Made by a program: the position numbers and the translations under genes
In this document: positions 47,370-59,919 of the stretch, in pieces
Layout: the number at the start of each line of letters is the position of its first letter
How positions within the stretch are numbered: position 1 is the first letter of the stretch
Source: Aporrectodea caliginosa
Taxonomy: Eukaryota; Annelida; Clitellata; Crassiclitellata; Lumbricidae
NCBI GenBank assembly: GCA_020284085.1
Contig: JACEVL010000495.1
Location: forward strand, 478,920 to 542,919
Length of the DNA: 64,000 bases
Reading direction: 5' to 3'
Notes under the pieces: model-generated
Database searches by the model: none
Seen by the model: the letters and a program-made list of their open reading frames with translations, nothing else
What the model was told of the DNA's origin: nothing

Positions 47370-49393
47370 CGGTTTTCATTCGTTATCAGTTAGTTTGGAC
47401 ATCGATGATGATATCTCGGCGACATCTGGCGGAGAGAAATTTCCGAAACTACGATTGCCATGCCAACCGAGTGAAGAGATGTCCCAGCTTCCTTGACCCT
47501 ATTGACGATGAAGAGCGCCTGGTCAGACGCCCTCCTCGCAGGACGCCAGACCAGGAGACTACGAGGAGGCAGAAAATGACGAACGCTTACCGTGACAACG
47601 TTGATGTTGCGAAGAAGTCTGGTATACTGAAGCTGCCTCCGTCCTCAGCCGATTCCAGAAGAATGGCGCGTGACCTTCAAAACCAATCATGCCCTCAAAT
47701 GGGTCATCGAGAGTCAGCGCGGTGGAATGGTGGCCGGAATCTGCGCTGGAGTGAGGAGGACCTGGAAAGGACCGGTATTGGCGGCGGTGGAAGAAGAACA
47801 GACGCCATGGATGCCATGGATGCCATGGATGACTACCAAGATGACCTGTCACATCTTGCCAGGCTCAAGGAGGAGGTCAGAAAAACCGTACTAAACCGGA
47901 AGACCTTGAAGCACGGCTCAGAGGCGACGATGAATTCCAGACCGAACCCAGAAGTCCAGTCTTGTCCGGACATTCGTTTCGTTGTCGATGAGTTCCGGAA
48001 ACACGACCGTAAGCAGACGCCAGTGCGGTTGCTGGGGTCACGCGAGGCTGACCCTCATCGCCGTCAACCTCCGGACGTAATGATTCAGTACCCATCGAGA
48101 GTCGATTGCCGCAAGCACCCTCTTCTCGTCTGTACGGCGCTTAGAAGTGATTCCCAGGAGGAGCAGTTCCATCGCAGGGTCAGAGGCCGCTCCCTTGACC
48201 ACTACGAACACATTCCGAATGACCATCGACAAATGTCGGTGCCCAGTCGTTCGCGCAGCCGAGCAAGGACAATTGGAGGCGAACGGGAAGCCGTGGTGTC
48301 AGCGAGGCCAGGCTCAGACTGGGACGCGTCCGTGTCGAGCCGTTCTCGGAGCCGAACAAGGCCGACTGGAGCCGAGAGGGATGCGGTGGGTTCAACGGGA
48401 CCTGGCTCGTGCGACAGGCGTGTGGTTCCCTCTGTGTGCATGTGTGGCTGTTGTGGCGTTGTGGCGATGGAAAGCCCCGACAGTCGACGAGAGAGGGTGC
48501 TGATGCAGGAAAGATGGGATGCAAGGGTCTGGGAAGAACTGAGGTCTCTGCTTGACGCCGTGCCAATGACAGGTGCAAGACAGCCACTGAGAAGCCAAGC
48601 ATCAAAGTCCAGTTCCTCCGATGAAACGATATGCGGCTGCCACATGAGTCACGGAAAAACCGGAGCTGGAGGAGGAGTCTCCGGAAGCATAAGAGATGGA
48701 GGAGGAGCATTGTACGACAAGATGACTCAGACCGAAGATTCGTGTAGAAATCTTAGAACTGGAGTACCTCTGCAGAGGCCACGGAAGAGAACGCCGTCCG
48801 TTGACCGTTTGTACAATCGCCTGAGACGTTCAGGAGACAAAGCCCTTGTCTGCCGATCATCAGCAGACAAAGGCTGTCAGGCAGCAACTGTACACCGTAA
48901 TTCGTTACTGGATGTTCACAACTGCGACAGTTCCATCACGGAGGTCACGTCGCTCTGGCCGTCTACTTCCGGTTCAGGGACCCAGGACGGTACGTCTGGC
49001 GTGGCAGCGACGGCAGCATCGACAACCGACGCAACCACTGCCTGCCAATCCCAGGAGTCTTTGTCTCTGCTTCAGAGCATCTCCGTTGAGCTGCTGGGGT
49101 CCTCAGTCTCGTCTGAATGCCTACGGGCGGCGATCGATGCGACCACTGGCGGTCAGCCGCTCGACGAGAACTCCGTCCTCGAGGCGATCGACCGCGAGAT
49201 GGCGGATGTCAACCAGTTCGTCAGGGAGACCCTCGACGTAAGCGAGATCAAGCCAAAGGAGTACCTTCAGATGCATATGAGGAACCTCCAGAAATTCACC
49301 TCCAATCTCCAAGAGTTCATCTCACAGCAGCAGAAGCCAATTTCGGGCATCGATTCATACGGATCGCCTGACTCTGCTTTCGCAAGAATGTAA
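47360..49393 (+). CDS. unrecognised Ser/Arg-rich protein, single large exon
   Basis: ORF of 677 codons. The likely start is the ATG at 47405 or 47408 (MMISRRHLAERN), because the first 15 codons cross a simple repeat; alternatively it is an internal or last exon with an acceptor near 47390. The region is GC- and CpG-rich, unlike its flanks, which supports coding. The protein is hydrophilic and mostly disordered. Visible parts: a basic N-terminus; three DAM repeats (148-158); a tandem repeat of about 30-35 residues with SRSRSR cores (about 293-350); a small Cys cluster CMCGCCG (about 358-364); Ser/Thr-rich stretches; and a probably helical C-terminus (about 610-665, EAIDREMADVNQFVRETL and following). 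No catalytic motif, signal peptide or membrane segment. I do not recognise a family and cannot give a function. No AATAAA is obvious close downstream. Confidence 0.65.
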
Positions 49394-49399
49394 CGGCGC

Positions 49400-50740
49400 T
49401 AAGTAAACGATCGTACACCCACATATATAGGCCTGTTGTCTGTCGGACCTAAGGCGTTGGGCGTGAACTTGGACATACTACGGAGCTACTATTATATACA
49501 CTTTGCTTTACGCCAAAGTACGTTGTGTTGTGTTAAAGCTGAATATCGATAAATGTGAGCGTTTACAGGTGTTTGATTCACGTAAGCACTCTCGGCTACA
49601 AGTAGGCCTATCTATAGCTGGCATTGGAAGTGACGTAAGAGCTTGGTAATGTGCCCCCTCCCCGCTTTTCAACGCTTCGTCTTGGCCTCGTCATGTAAAT
49701 TGGAGCTTTAGTTGTATCTAGAAACTTGCAGTTGCTTGTTTGGAGTTGTAACGTCTGCGCTTAGGCTATAGATAGGCTTGCAGAGGTCATCACAGTTAAA
49801 GCAACAATAGGCCTATATGCTTTTGGAACATGACTATAGTTGTTGGTGTACGATATACGTGTGTGCTTTAAGCTACTCTTATTCTGTATTAGCTATACCA
49901 ATATGGAAGTCGAGGAAGGGGTCAACCAAATGCAAACAAGCCCAGAGGGTTTATGCCCAATACGGACGTCCACATTTTAATTTGGTACATAGAGTTATTT
50001 CATCCTGTGTGCATTAAGCACCAACGTCAGTCAGATAGCAAGCATACTGTATTAGTTAGCTGGGTCTGATTAGAAATCTATAGAGTCAATTAGCAGGACG
50101 CGACTTTATCAAAGTAGCATACATGTAGATCTGCTTCTCCGATGAATTATGATTTCTGATTGAGATTCCACTCGAAGCGACCATCGACTGATGTCTTGGG
50201 CATTATTATAACGGCGCTATAAAAATCATAAGATTAGCTATAAAATCGTAAGATCAGATTAGTTTAGAAAGTACCCTAACCCGTATCACGGTTTGCCACG
50301 CAGTATCAGCATGTGGTCTAATCTAAACCTTAGTAGCCTACTACGCTGAAGTACGGATGTGCTCAAGGGGGGGTAGGTCAAATGTATAGGGTTCTCATGC
50401 GGATAAGGGGAGGAATAGGTTCAAAGTGCAGACTTCCTTTTTCTACGATCCCATACACGCCTTTTAAGCAATAGCATTAGATGCAAAAGGCACAACAGTT
50501 AAAGGAAATTTTGTTTCTGCGTCCACTGTCGCAGTTCATAAGCTTTTTCGTTAGCCTATAATAGTCGTGATCAATGCAAGAACGTCATATAGGCCTAGCG
50601 CCAGAAGCGGTGTCGGTTTATGCACTGCAGACAGTGAAGAAGTCTCTGAAAATCATCTGATAGATATTCGTTTTATTTTCCGACAGGTTGACAGACCGCA
50701 ACCAGTTACAATAGAAATATGTTAAATAATGAAATCAAAA
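49400..50740. other. intergenic sequence, no gene recognised
   Basis: Possible 3' UTR of the 677-codon gene at its start, then unremarkable AT-rich DNA with taggcct words. No RNA gene or protein frame that I can support. Confidence 0.5.
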
Positions 50741-50749
50741 ACAAACAAA

Positions 50750-51216
50750 AATCAGACAGGTGTGCAGTCAGGTGAGACCTAGGGCAAGCGTTTGTAAAGT
50801 ACACGAGGGATAAAGTTCTTCACATCCTTAGCAGGCAGTTCAAAGTTATGACGTCTTGGGCGGAGGTTGTATCGTCGTTGTACGATTGGTGGAAATAGCC
50901 CTCTCAAGACATGGCAGTCATTCCTAATAACTGCTTGGAGCAGTCGGTCTTCAGCTGCATCCACCATCTCCCCCACGCCCGGCGATCGCGGTGGGAGGAA
51001 ACCCATCCTCTGCATCCTCTGCACCAGACGCTCAAGTCTGGAACGGTCCTCACCCCCGGCATAGCCCCACCAGGCAGGGGCGGCATAGAGGAGACGGGCC
51101 ACAGTGGTGGCCCTGGCCACCTCGTGTAGACCAGTTTGGGACAGGCCATGCGTCCTCAACGCGTGAAGCGAGTCTGAGCACGCACTGAGAATGTCACAAA
51201 CGTGGTTGGTTGGCAA
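50750..51216 (-). mobile_element. CR1/L2-type non-LTR reverse transcriptase C-terminus
   Basis: The minus-strand frame reads ALRTHGLSQTGLHEVARATT and LLYAAPAWWGYAGGEDRSRL, then RRYNLRPRRHNFELPAKDVK. This is the same domain as at 24020 but a divergent family. One open frame of 145 codons. 5' end truncated at about 51216. Confidence 0.8.
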
Positions 51217-51219
51217 TAA

Positions 51220-51939
51220 CTAAAAAAACGCGTAATACAGGTTATAGTTGGAACTTCGCGCGTGGCTGCCGTCATAGGCGCCCATCCCATTGATCACCCA
51301 ATCTGGACAATGTAAAGTGGCACACCTAGGATTCGAATCCATATTGCAAAAGTAAAAAACATCGAGGCCACCGCGTATCATCCCAGCTGCAGGCAGTTCT
51401 TTTCTTTTTATATGACAGCGCTTTAATTCGGCAGGTGTCGCGAGCTGATGAAAAAAGGCGAACGCAGCATTTCGCTTTACAGTCAATCTCCTTGAAAAAT
51501 AGCCTATAATAAACGACAGCAGTTCCCTGCGTAACCATGACGTCATAATTAATTCGGTGAATAAATTTGCGTAGGCTTTCGCCAGAGGGTTGTTACGTTG
51601 GTAATATCGCGCCCAATAAACCAGGCGACCAGCGCATAGATCTTCTGTCCGGAGGCAACTGAACGCGCTTTCATCGTTCACCGGTTCTGGCATTGGTAAA
51701 TAAAAGGCACATCTCCGAAATGGCGTCGGGTCGTTACGACTGTTCGCAGCAAATAAAAGAAGCCACAGGTCGAAGGTCAAGTCTCGGCAGAATGAGACCA
51801 GTGGCAACTTCTCGCTGTTATCGAAGGAAACGTTTCCATGACAACCATATAATGGCTCAACGGAAGTCCGAAAGAGGTCAAACAAGTCGATCGCCATTAG
51901 CGTGGGTTCTGATGCTTCTCGAGTGGTGGAAATCTTCAT
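51220..51939 (-). CDS. unassigned 239-codon ORF
   Basis: Open frame starting MKISTTREASEPTLMAIDLF, directly upstream (in minus sense) of the reverse transcriptase fragment. It contains Cys and aromatic residues but no motif I recognise, and no RT motifs. Its length is notable in such DNA, but it may be chance, part of the 5' end of the same retrotransposon, or an exon. Low confidence. Confidence 0.2.
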   Translation of the reverse strand: MKISTTREASEPTLMAIDLFDLFRTSVEPLYGCHGNVSFDNSEKLPLVSFCRDLTFDLWLLLFAANSRNDPTPFRRCAFYLPMPEPVNDESAFSCLRTEDLCAGRLVYWARYYQRNNPLAKAYANLFTELIMTSWLRRELLSFIIGYFSRRLTVKRNAAFAFFHQLATPAELKRCHIKRKELPAAGMIRGGLDVFYFCNMDSNPRCATLHCPDWVINGMGAYDGSHARSSNYNLYYAFF

Positions 51940-51959
51940 AAGAAATCATTCAACGATAG

Positions 51960-52800
51960 ATCTACCGAAGAACGTGGTCCTTAGCTATAGTTCCATGACT
52001 CACATTTATTTGGACACCAAAGAAAAGCAGAATTTGAGGGTAAACCAACGCTGGCAGATCGTTTATAGTCTTATTACAGTGGATATCAGTTAGTTTCTGT
52101 TACAAATTAATCGGTTAACCATAGATAAACTTTAATTGTAATCGCTATTTTTGTCAAGCTAAATTGAATTGAATCGGAAATGCGTAAGCTCTTCGAACTG
52201 GCAAATTTGTGTAGCGTAGCGTTAACTCAAGAAAAGACAATGAACAGTCTGTAGGCCTAATTATCGTAGGTATACTATGACTAGGCTACTGTAACGAACA
52301 GTTACGCCTAAGTAACAACAGAAGGTCTACTTGAATCGTCAATAAAAGTGTTTAAACGTCAGTAGAAACCTTTCAACATTTTAACTCCAACTATCAACGG
52401 CGTACAAGACAGACTATTGGGGTCTATTGTTACGGTCCCTTTCTCTACGCCCTGCATTCGATCCTAAACGCTATTCATAGTTTCTACTGTGAGGTAGAGT
52501 GGCTTATATCTACACAAATTAGTCAGGTAACTTTTTCGTTTTGTATAAATCTAATCTCTTCGATATAATGACGTAATTAAATCGCAGAAAACGTATCTAT
52601 GCTGTTATCACGCATTTAATGCTTAATTAACATCGACTCTACAAATCATACCTCGCACTCATCTATAGGCCTACCTCTAATAAAAATAATAATATCTTTT
52701 CTTTAATAAGCGCCTGACAAACGCACTGCGCTGTACATTTACATGTTATGCAATTTAAATCTTAACTACTAACAGAACAGACAGCTTGCAATACAACGGC
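51960..52800. other. intergenic sequence, no gene recognised
   Basis: AT-rich DNA without protein or RNA features that I can support. Confidence 0.5.
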
Positions 52801-52827
52801 GCTAATAGCAGCCTACAAACATATCCG

Positions 52828-52906
52828 CCCAACGGGGGCTCGAAATCGGTACCTCTCGGTCTGACGGTCTGTGTGCCAGATGTTATCCAATGCGCCACGG
52901 GCCCCC
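52828..52906 (-). pseudogene. tRNA-like sequence (tRNA-Arg type pseudogene or SINE head)
   Basis: Minus strand reads GGGCCCGTGGCGCATTGGAT, then AACATCTGGC and TTTCGAGCCCCC. A-box and B-box-like elements are present. The anticodon arm and the 5' side of the T stem do not pair, so a working tRNA is unlikely. Confidence 0.5.
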
Positions 52907-53494
52907 CTATCAACCTGTCTAGACATTGTCCAAACGTTATTGTACGCATCTGACATTATCCTATGTGCATTAAAAACTTGTCTAAACATTGAGGGCCTGC
53001 ACTGCTACACGCACACGCGCGCGCGTTTGTTTTCATCGTTTAATAACTAATTATCACTTAAATCAAACATCATTATTCCAACTAACGACACGTAATAAAC
53101 TGTCGCGTGATCAAACGTCGTATACACCTATAACCGCAATAGATCGTTTTTAGACTAAAAAGACTGTTTATTTGCTACAATGTTATGCTGTGTGCATCTG
53201 AGCAAAAGATAAACAGTTAATCTCTGTTATAATCTTGACTCTCGTAGCTTGCAAATTGACCTTACCGTTGTGCATGATTGATCCTATACAGAGTGAGAAC
53301 GTGAGGATAACCTAAACGGCTGAACTTCGCCAAGGAGGGCTGCAACCGATCTCAACATGACTTCTGAAAGAATTTCGACCAATTAGTTGTAGTCAACCGT
53401 AGGCTACACAGGACCTGCATACATATACAATTATACATGTAGGAATGCATACTTTTGCATCATACATGCATACATGCATACTTTTGCTTTTGCA

Positions 53495-54090
53495 TCGGCT
53501 ACCTGCTGACGACGTGAAGGCTTACACTCACTATTCCTCTGACTGTGTTATGGCTAATGTTGCTCGGATGTTTGGCTGGCATCTAACCGCCTATTTCTTA
53601 ACACTTCTAAGACCCAATTTATCTGGCTGGGTTGTGGTAGACGGCTGGCAGGCAATGACCGGAGCTTGGTCGCTGAGGCCTTTCCTCATATTACCTTCCT
53701 GGATTCGGTCCGGGACTTGGGGATCATTCTGGCCATGAGCTTAGTTTTTCTTTGCACATAAATCAGCTCACCCGTAGCTGTTATTATCAGCTTCGCCAGT
53801 TGGCTAATTTCTCGCTCACTGGCTTCCAGTCCGCAGCGTATCTCGTATATAAGATAGCGTTGCTGGTCTGGCAGTGCCTTCTTTGGTAGCGTCCAGGCCT
53901 ATCTTTTTTAGTTCTGTCGTCTGGTCTCAGATACAGCCGACCGTCGAGCCCCTCGTTCTTCTATTAGTGGAGCACTTATAGTTCCCGCGCTAGTACCTCA
54001 ACTAGGCAGCGTGGCGCATTCGCGATCGTTGGCCCCTCCACTAGGAATGGACTTTCGTTGTAGAAACGCCTACTCAGTGCTGCCTAGAAG
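53495..54090 (+). mobile_element. CR1/L2-type non-LTR fragment
   Basis: The plus strand at about 53690-53850 reads FLDSVRDLGIILAMSLVFSL with a frameshift, then RSCYYQLRQLANFSLTGFQS, the conserved region with the DLG-I-D-SL-F and RSCYYQLR motifs. Further C-terminal parts are broken. It ends near the start of the CATA array. Confidence 0.7.
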
Positions 54091-54159
54091 CAATGAGAAA
54101 ATGTTTTACAGTTTGCTCAAATCTAATTTGTATTGAAATAGTTGCGCACACAAATATAC

Positions 54160-54165
54160 ACATAT

Positions 54166-54196
<31 letters not shown>

Positions 54197-54505
54197 CATA
54201 CATACATACATACATACATACACATATACATACATACATGCATACATACATACATACATACTTATATACATACATACATACATACATACTTATATACATA
54301 CATACATACATACATACATACATACATACATACATACACACATACATACATACATACATACAAACATACATATATACATACATACATACATACATACATA
54401 CATACTTACTTAAAATACGTTTATTTAACGACGCCGTCATATCGACGATGATTGGCGTATATAACGAGACATACATACATACACACACACATACATACAT
54501 ACATA
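54160..54505. repeat. CATA tetranucleotide array
   Basis: catacatacata for about 250 bp to 54414 with cttata and cacata variants, then a short second run at 54468-54505. The Tyr/His/Ile and Met/Cys/Val frames here are artefacts. Confidence 0.95.
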
Positions 54506-54702
54506 GGCACAAGCGCTTCATCGTTACATGAACTGTTCATGCATAAAGCATCCATTCGTGTGGCCTCTGCGGAGCTATATACAGAGATGTACATATACAC
54601 GCATGTACGCATATTGCCATTGCATATCTCTCTGTCTCGTTCTCCAAATTCCCCTTCTCCTCCTCGGTCGGTCTGCCCGTCTCCTTTCCACTTTCTTCTT
54701 TC

Positions 54703-54705
<3 letters not shown>

Positions 54706-54794
<89 letters not shown>
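54706..54794. repeat. CT dinucleotide array
   Basis: About 44 uninterrupted ct units; all frames across it are artefacts. Confidence 0.98.
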
Positions 54795-54797
<3 letters not shown>

Positions 54798-54799
54798 CG

Positions 54800-55730
54800 T
54801 CTCGGATGGCGCAATAAAGAAGAGGAGCAGGAGTCGGTGGTTGGAACGGAGGAGGCGCTTAACCTTGACGGCTCAGCTGAATAATGAGACGCCATCGAGA
54901 GATCTCCGGAAGATTTAATTAAATAACATGGAACATTCCGGCGCTGCCGCCGCTTCTGATCTCCGACGATTTATCCTGAGCTGGAGGCCTCGCTGACCGA
55001 CGACCAACGGCAGGGACGTCGGCGTCGGCGGCGGCGCTGGTCGCCGCTGCATTGGCCGATGGACGAGAGCCCTGTTCATATGATATACAAAGAAGAAGGC
55101 GGTGGCTGCATTGTTTTGCCTCTGTCACTTCGATTGGCGCTGTTTATGCCGCGGCTTTTCGACCTGAAGTCGTTGCGGGTGAAGTCTCCAAGATCTAGTG
55201 TAGTTTCATGACCTGGTCCTGCTTCTCAGCCCGACACAACGACACCATCATCGCAGCAGAGGCAGCAGCAGCAGCAGTCTGTGTAGTTCACAGCGTCATA
55301 TTCCTGTGTTTCTTGGAAAGGGTTGAGGTCAAATATACAGACGCATGCTGATATATATGTGTCTGTGTCTCTGTGCTTTGTTGGCTTTCTTTGTTCTCTC
55401 TCGGTCTGTCAGCGCCTCACCTTCTGTCGCTGTATTCCTGCTTCTATATATCTGTTTTTCTCTGCCCTCTCTGCCTGTCTGCTCACTCTCTCCCAGTATC
55501 CGTCTGCATGCGTCTATCTGTTTATGCATGCCTGTGTGTATGTGTGTGCATCTGTCTGTCTATTGGGCCGTTGTCTGCTTTCACTTGATTTAATCCGTCG
55601 TCCTCGAATTCCGTTGGGATGAAGGGCATCTCGCGTAACCGGTTCAGACCGGTCAAATGCGGCGATTTCAATGCAACATACTGCAGTTCATCGGCGATCG
55701 TCGGGTGTCGTCGCTGCCGCCCCTTGGACG
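54800..55730. other. GC-richer intergenic sequence, no gene recognised
   Basis: Contains ggcggcg and cagcagcag short runs (55020-55045, 55258-55278) and pyrimidine-rich stretches. Open frames are low-complexity. Raised CpG could mark a promoter, but nothing identifies a gene. Confidence 0.4.
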
Positions 55731-55735
55731 GACCG

Positions 55736-55905
55736 TCGCCCGTCGCCCGTCGCCCGTCGCCCGTCGCCCGTCGTCTGTCGTCCGTCGCCCGTCGCCCCGT
55801 CGCCCGTCGTCCTTCGCCCGTCGTCCGTCGCTCGTCGCCCGTCGCCCATCGCCCGTCGCCCGTCGTCCGTCGCCGGTTACCCGTCGTCCGTCGTCGGGTC
55901 TCGTC
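55736..55905. repeat. GTCGCCC minisatellite
   Basis: About 24 units of cgtcgcc / cgtcgtc, 7 bp each, with g/c variants. GC-rich and CpG-dense, with purine/pyrimidine asymmetry. Confidence 0.9.
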
Positions 55906-56079
55906 GGCCACTCAGTCTGACACGAATTTATGCTCACGTCCAAGACACATAGAGATTCTAGACAAGTCTGATAAAACAAAACAGAAATCCAGTAAATTTG
56001 GAGAAATATCTCTGCACAATTATATTTTTTATACGAATGAGGGCTGACGTTCAGGAAGCCAAACACACGAAGGGAGCGT

Positions 56080-58640
56080 TAAAAAAGAAGAGAGATGGAA
56101 GCAGGAAAGCTAATTGAGTAGGAGGAGAAGTAAAAGGGAGAAAATGAGAGGAAGAGACGGAGAAGGAGGAGGACTAGAGGCTGAGTAGGAGAAGGAGGAG
56201 AAGGTGGAGTAGGAAGAGTAAGACGAGAAGGCAGTATTCTAAGACTGAGTACTAAATTTAACTGCACTGGAACTAATCGCTACGAATCCGAGAGATCACG
56301 AAACTCAATCGGTCGGTTGTTATGTATATAGCACCAATATTGTTCGCCTTCGTCGTCGTCGTCGTCGTCGTCGTCATCGTCACCGTGCGAATGAAGCTCA
56401 GTGGCAGACGCAGACGGCCATTCAATTTCACGCTCCGTTACTCGAATAAGGCCGACTCAGTTGCTGCTGCTGCTGCTGCTGCAGTGACTGACGCATCACC
56501 ACCATCACCACCGACTGCAGCCGCAGCCATAGCGCCCCTGCTCAGCATCAGCATCAGCATCAGCAGCAGCAGCTGTGCGATGACAAGGCATCATATAACG
56601 GTCAGCACCCTTCTTTATTCCAACTATAAAAGACTGGACTAGGAAGAAATTCTGCCGAACGTCGTCGTCCCCGCTTGCACCTGATTTATCGGTGACATAT
56701 CTCATACAACATTTCCTCTTCATCTACCAGGGAACTGGAGGAACGGGGGAGGGGAGGGAGATGGAATGAAGGGATGACAGAAGACAGATACATGCATGAA
56801 TGGATAAACGTATAAAGAACGTACTAACAAGCACACGAAGACATTTATGTTCGCGAATACCGATGACGTACGCATCGATAAAGCATTATTCATGCATATT
56901 ATATTATAGGGTGAAAATGCACAGTTATAGCGGAAAAATGCCCCTCAATGACCGGGGCAGGTGACCTGGACATAAGTTATCTGACGACAATGCACAGTTA
57001 GCGTGGTCTATAATATTCCACAATGCGGTGGATATTCGACCAGAGCACGTCTAGTATTGCTGCTGGCAGCAGCAACTAATAGGCGGCCTACTTTCAAATG
57101 CAGCGATGGGTTTGTTACCCTTGCAAACCTCCTTTCAGCTGGTTTCAAAATGGATATTAAACAGCAACGTCCACAGACTGATGATCATTTCAGTATTTCA
57201 TTAGGACTTTGGAAGCTTTCTGGACTAAATTTTGCTTTAATTTGCAGAGTCAAAAGTGTTAACGAACGGCGTGGTGCACAGACTTTATCGTGATTTCCTG
57301 CTTTGTTTGCAACATTTCTATGAGAAAAATTAAATAGTACAAAAAGTGTTTATTTTCAGAGACAAAATAGTGTGTGAGGGACGAGGAAGGATTGATGGGG
57401 CGGAGGAGGAATGAGGGGCAGAGGAATAAAGAGGGATGTGGGAAGGTGTGGTTTTAAATACATTCTGCACCCGTCGGAAAACAGTGGAGAAGAGTTGGAG
57501 GCCTGACCGACCGACCGACAGACTGACAGACACAGACGGCCAGAGAGAGACTCAGACCGACATAGTGGTAGATGGACAGATAGACCTGCAGAGCAGTATT
57601 TCCTCGTCGTCGGTTAGAGATGATTTAAGGGTCTGTACGTTGTTCGTTATGATTTGCATTTGTTGTTAGGAAACTCCAAAGCCGCCCAGACCGACGGACC
57701 GTTTCACAGACCAATCCACAGACCATCCAACGGACCAAAGCCGGTGGGGAGTGGGGGCAGCGGCTGCAGCGGCCGCTAAGCACGTTCGCAGAGTTGACGG
57801 ATGCGGAAAGGGAGGACTGGATAAAGGATGGGATGACGGAAGGATAGCCTGAGGACAGAGGGTGGAGGATGAGGAGGAGAGTGAGGAACGATGGAAGAGT
57901 GATTCAGGCAGGTATGGGGGAGGGGGCAAAAGGGCATTCCGTCGGTCGAATGGAATTGAGGTTCAGACGGAGCGTATACTATGCACCGTCGTTCACAGAT
58001 GATGAATAGAACTCAAGCGAATTGCGCCGCCGCAGTGTTAGGGTCTCTCGACCGCCGGACAAACCCTCAGACCCTCCGCCGCCCGCCCGCCCGTCCGTCC
58101 GTCCGTCCGTCCGTCCGCTCGCCCGTCAGTCCATGGTATGGCTGCGGGTTATTGCTACATTCGGAATGCTTATGCCCATCCTACACCGCATTGCAATGAC
58201 AGTTCTATTGTAACGAAGAGCTCCCCGTGAACACTCCGGAATTCGTGCAGATTCATTTTCCACTGAATTTAGGTAGAAACTTGATCGGTGAAAGAAATCT
58301 TCATTGCTGATTGGAAGAACGAACGAACGATGAATGGAAAGGAACTCAAAATCGACCTCCTTCAAATTGTCCATTTATTGATTATTAGACACGAGGAATA
58401 AAATGTCGTTATAAATATACTTTCATAGTCATCTACATATCAAGATATACTTTATAGTCATCTATATATCAAGATATACACATATTAAGTTTGCACGAAG
58501 AATTATTACATATTAGCAACACCAACAACTATAGGCTACTATCTAACAATTACGATGATGATCGTAAACGTTGATAGACATTAATAGAAAATATTACTGT
58601 AATTACTTTAGACTACTTTTGAAGTACTTGAACCAGTAGT
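56080..58640. other. gene-poor stretch with simple repeats
   Basis: Purine-rich run 56080-56240, gtcgtc run 56346-56376, tgctgc run 56461-56481, cagcatcagc run 56540-56572, and ccgtccgtcc run 58089-58117. No supported gene. Confidence 0.6.
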
Positions 58641-58861
58641 TACTAACCTGTCTTTGAAAATTAGTGAACTACTTATTATGCAAAAGACCGTGGGAACATT
58701 TTTTTCTGCAGTCTGAAGGTAGGAAGAGCGAAAAGTACGACAGACTCGCACAAAACCATGTGCACCACTTTGTCTCGTTGACTTCTGAGACTCTTGGCCC
58801 AATTAACAGCTCTCTTTTTCTCTGTCTGTGTGCGTGTGTGCATATGTGTGTTTCTCACACC

Positions 58862-59057
<196 letters not shown>

Positions 59058-59689
59058 ATATCGCATCTGAATAGTTTTCTTAAATGTTCGATAAGAATGA
59101 GTATATATATATTTATATCGCATAACCAGAGATATCAGTTACCTGTGTCATTGCAGTGATATCACAATCCAAAGCTTTAACGCTATTTCCTTTCAGAGAA
59201 CTTTCCTCCGCCGGACCTTGACGAGTTCTAGCCATCTCAGAATTTGTTATTCTCAGAAGATTTTGTTATTGCTGAACAATCATTATGTGGACAACCTCCG
59301 GTGCAAAGAAATTAGTAAAGGCTTTGACACCAACTCGTTGGTTCTTTAGCCTTTTCACTTTTCAGTAGCCTCTTCCATTTGTTTTCGATCTGCACAGAAT
59401 TCTGTATTGTATTGTTTTGTATATTCGTAAATTTATTGATAAGCTGTAGCTGTCAAAACGCAGCTAGTTACAGGATTCTTCTATGAGAGTCAATTTGAGT
59501 GAAACCAAATTAGGCCATAGTAAGTCTTGCTAGGTCAGTTAGATAAGCTTAACACTGTTCGTTTGTCCTGATTTGTGCCTCCCTAAAGTGTTTTTTGAAC
59601 ATCATATCATAGTGTAATGAAGTTCTCATCGTTTTTATTTTTAGTGGAGCGCAATTTATCCTGAGTTACTCGATGTGCTGGGCAAAGCC

Positions 59690-59915
59690 GTCTAAGTACG
59701 TGCTACAAGTCTGTTAGTATTGCCCTAAAGAGTAGGCCCACATCGTCTCCCAGGTTAGCCACGATAGGAGCACTCTCAGAGTGAAGTCCCGCGCGCACTA
59801 TACTCGAAGCAAGAATCTCTCCAGGCACTGGCTATTCCGTCCACTTGTAAAGCCCCACCAGGCCGGGCATGCGTATATCAGCCGCGCTGTACACTGTAGT
59901 GGAGAGCGCAACTTG
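59690..59915 (-). mobile_element. CR1/L2-type non-LTR fragment
   Basis: Minus strand reads QCTARLIYACPAWWGFTSGR and LERFLLRV, the PAWWGF motif also seen at 24230 and 51070, followed by stops. Confidence 0.65.
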
Positions 59916-59919
59916 GAAT

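Noticed and set aside
48180..48710. Minus-strand ORFs of 147-176 codons at 48180-48710
   Set aside because: Antisense shadows of the GC-rich plus-strand ORF.
54074..54895. Tyr/His/Ile-, Met/Cys/Val- and Arg/Glu-rich ORFs
   Set aside because: Products of the CATA and CT arrays on both strands.
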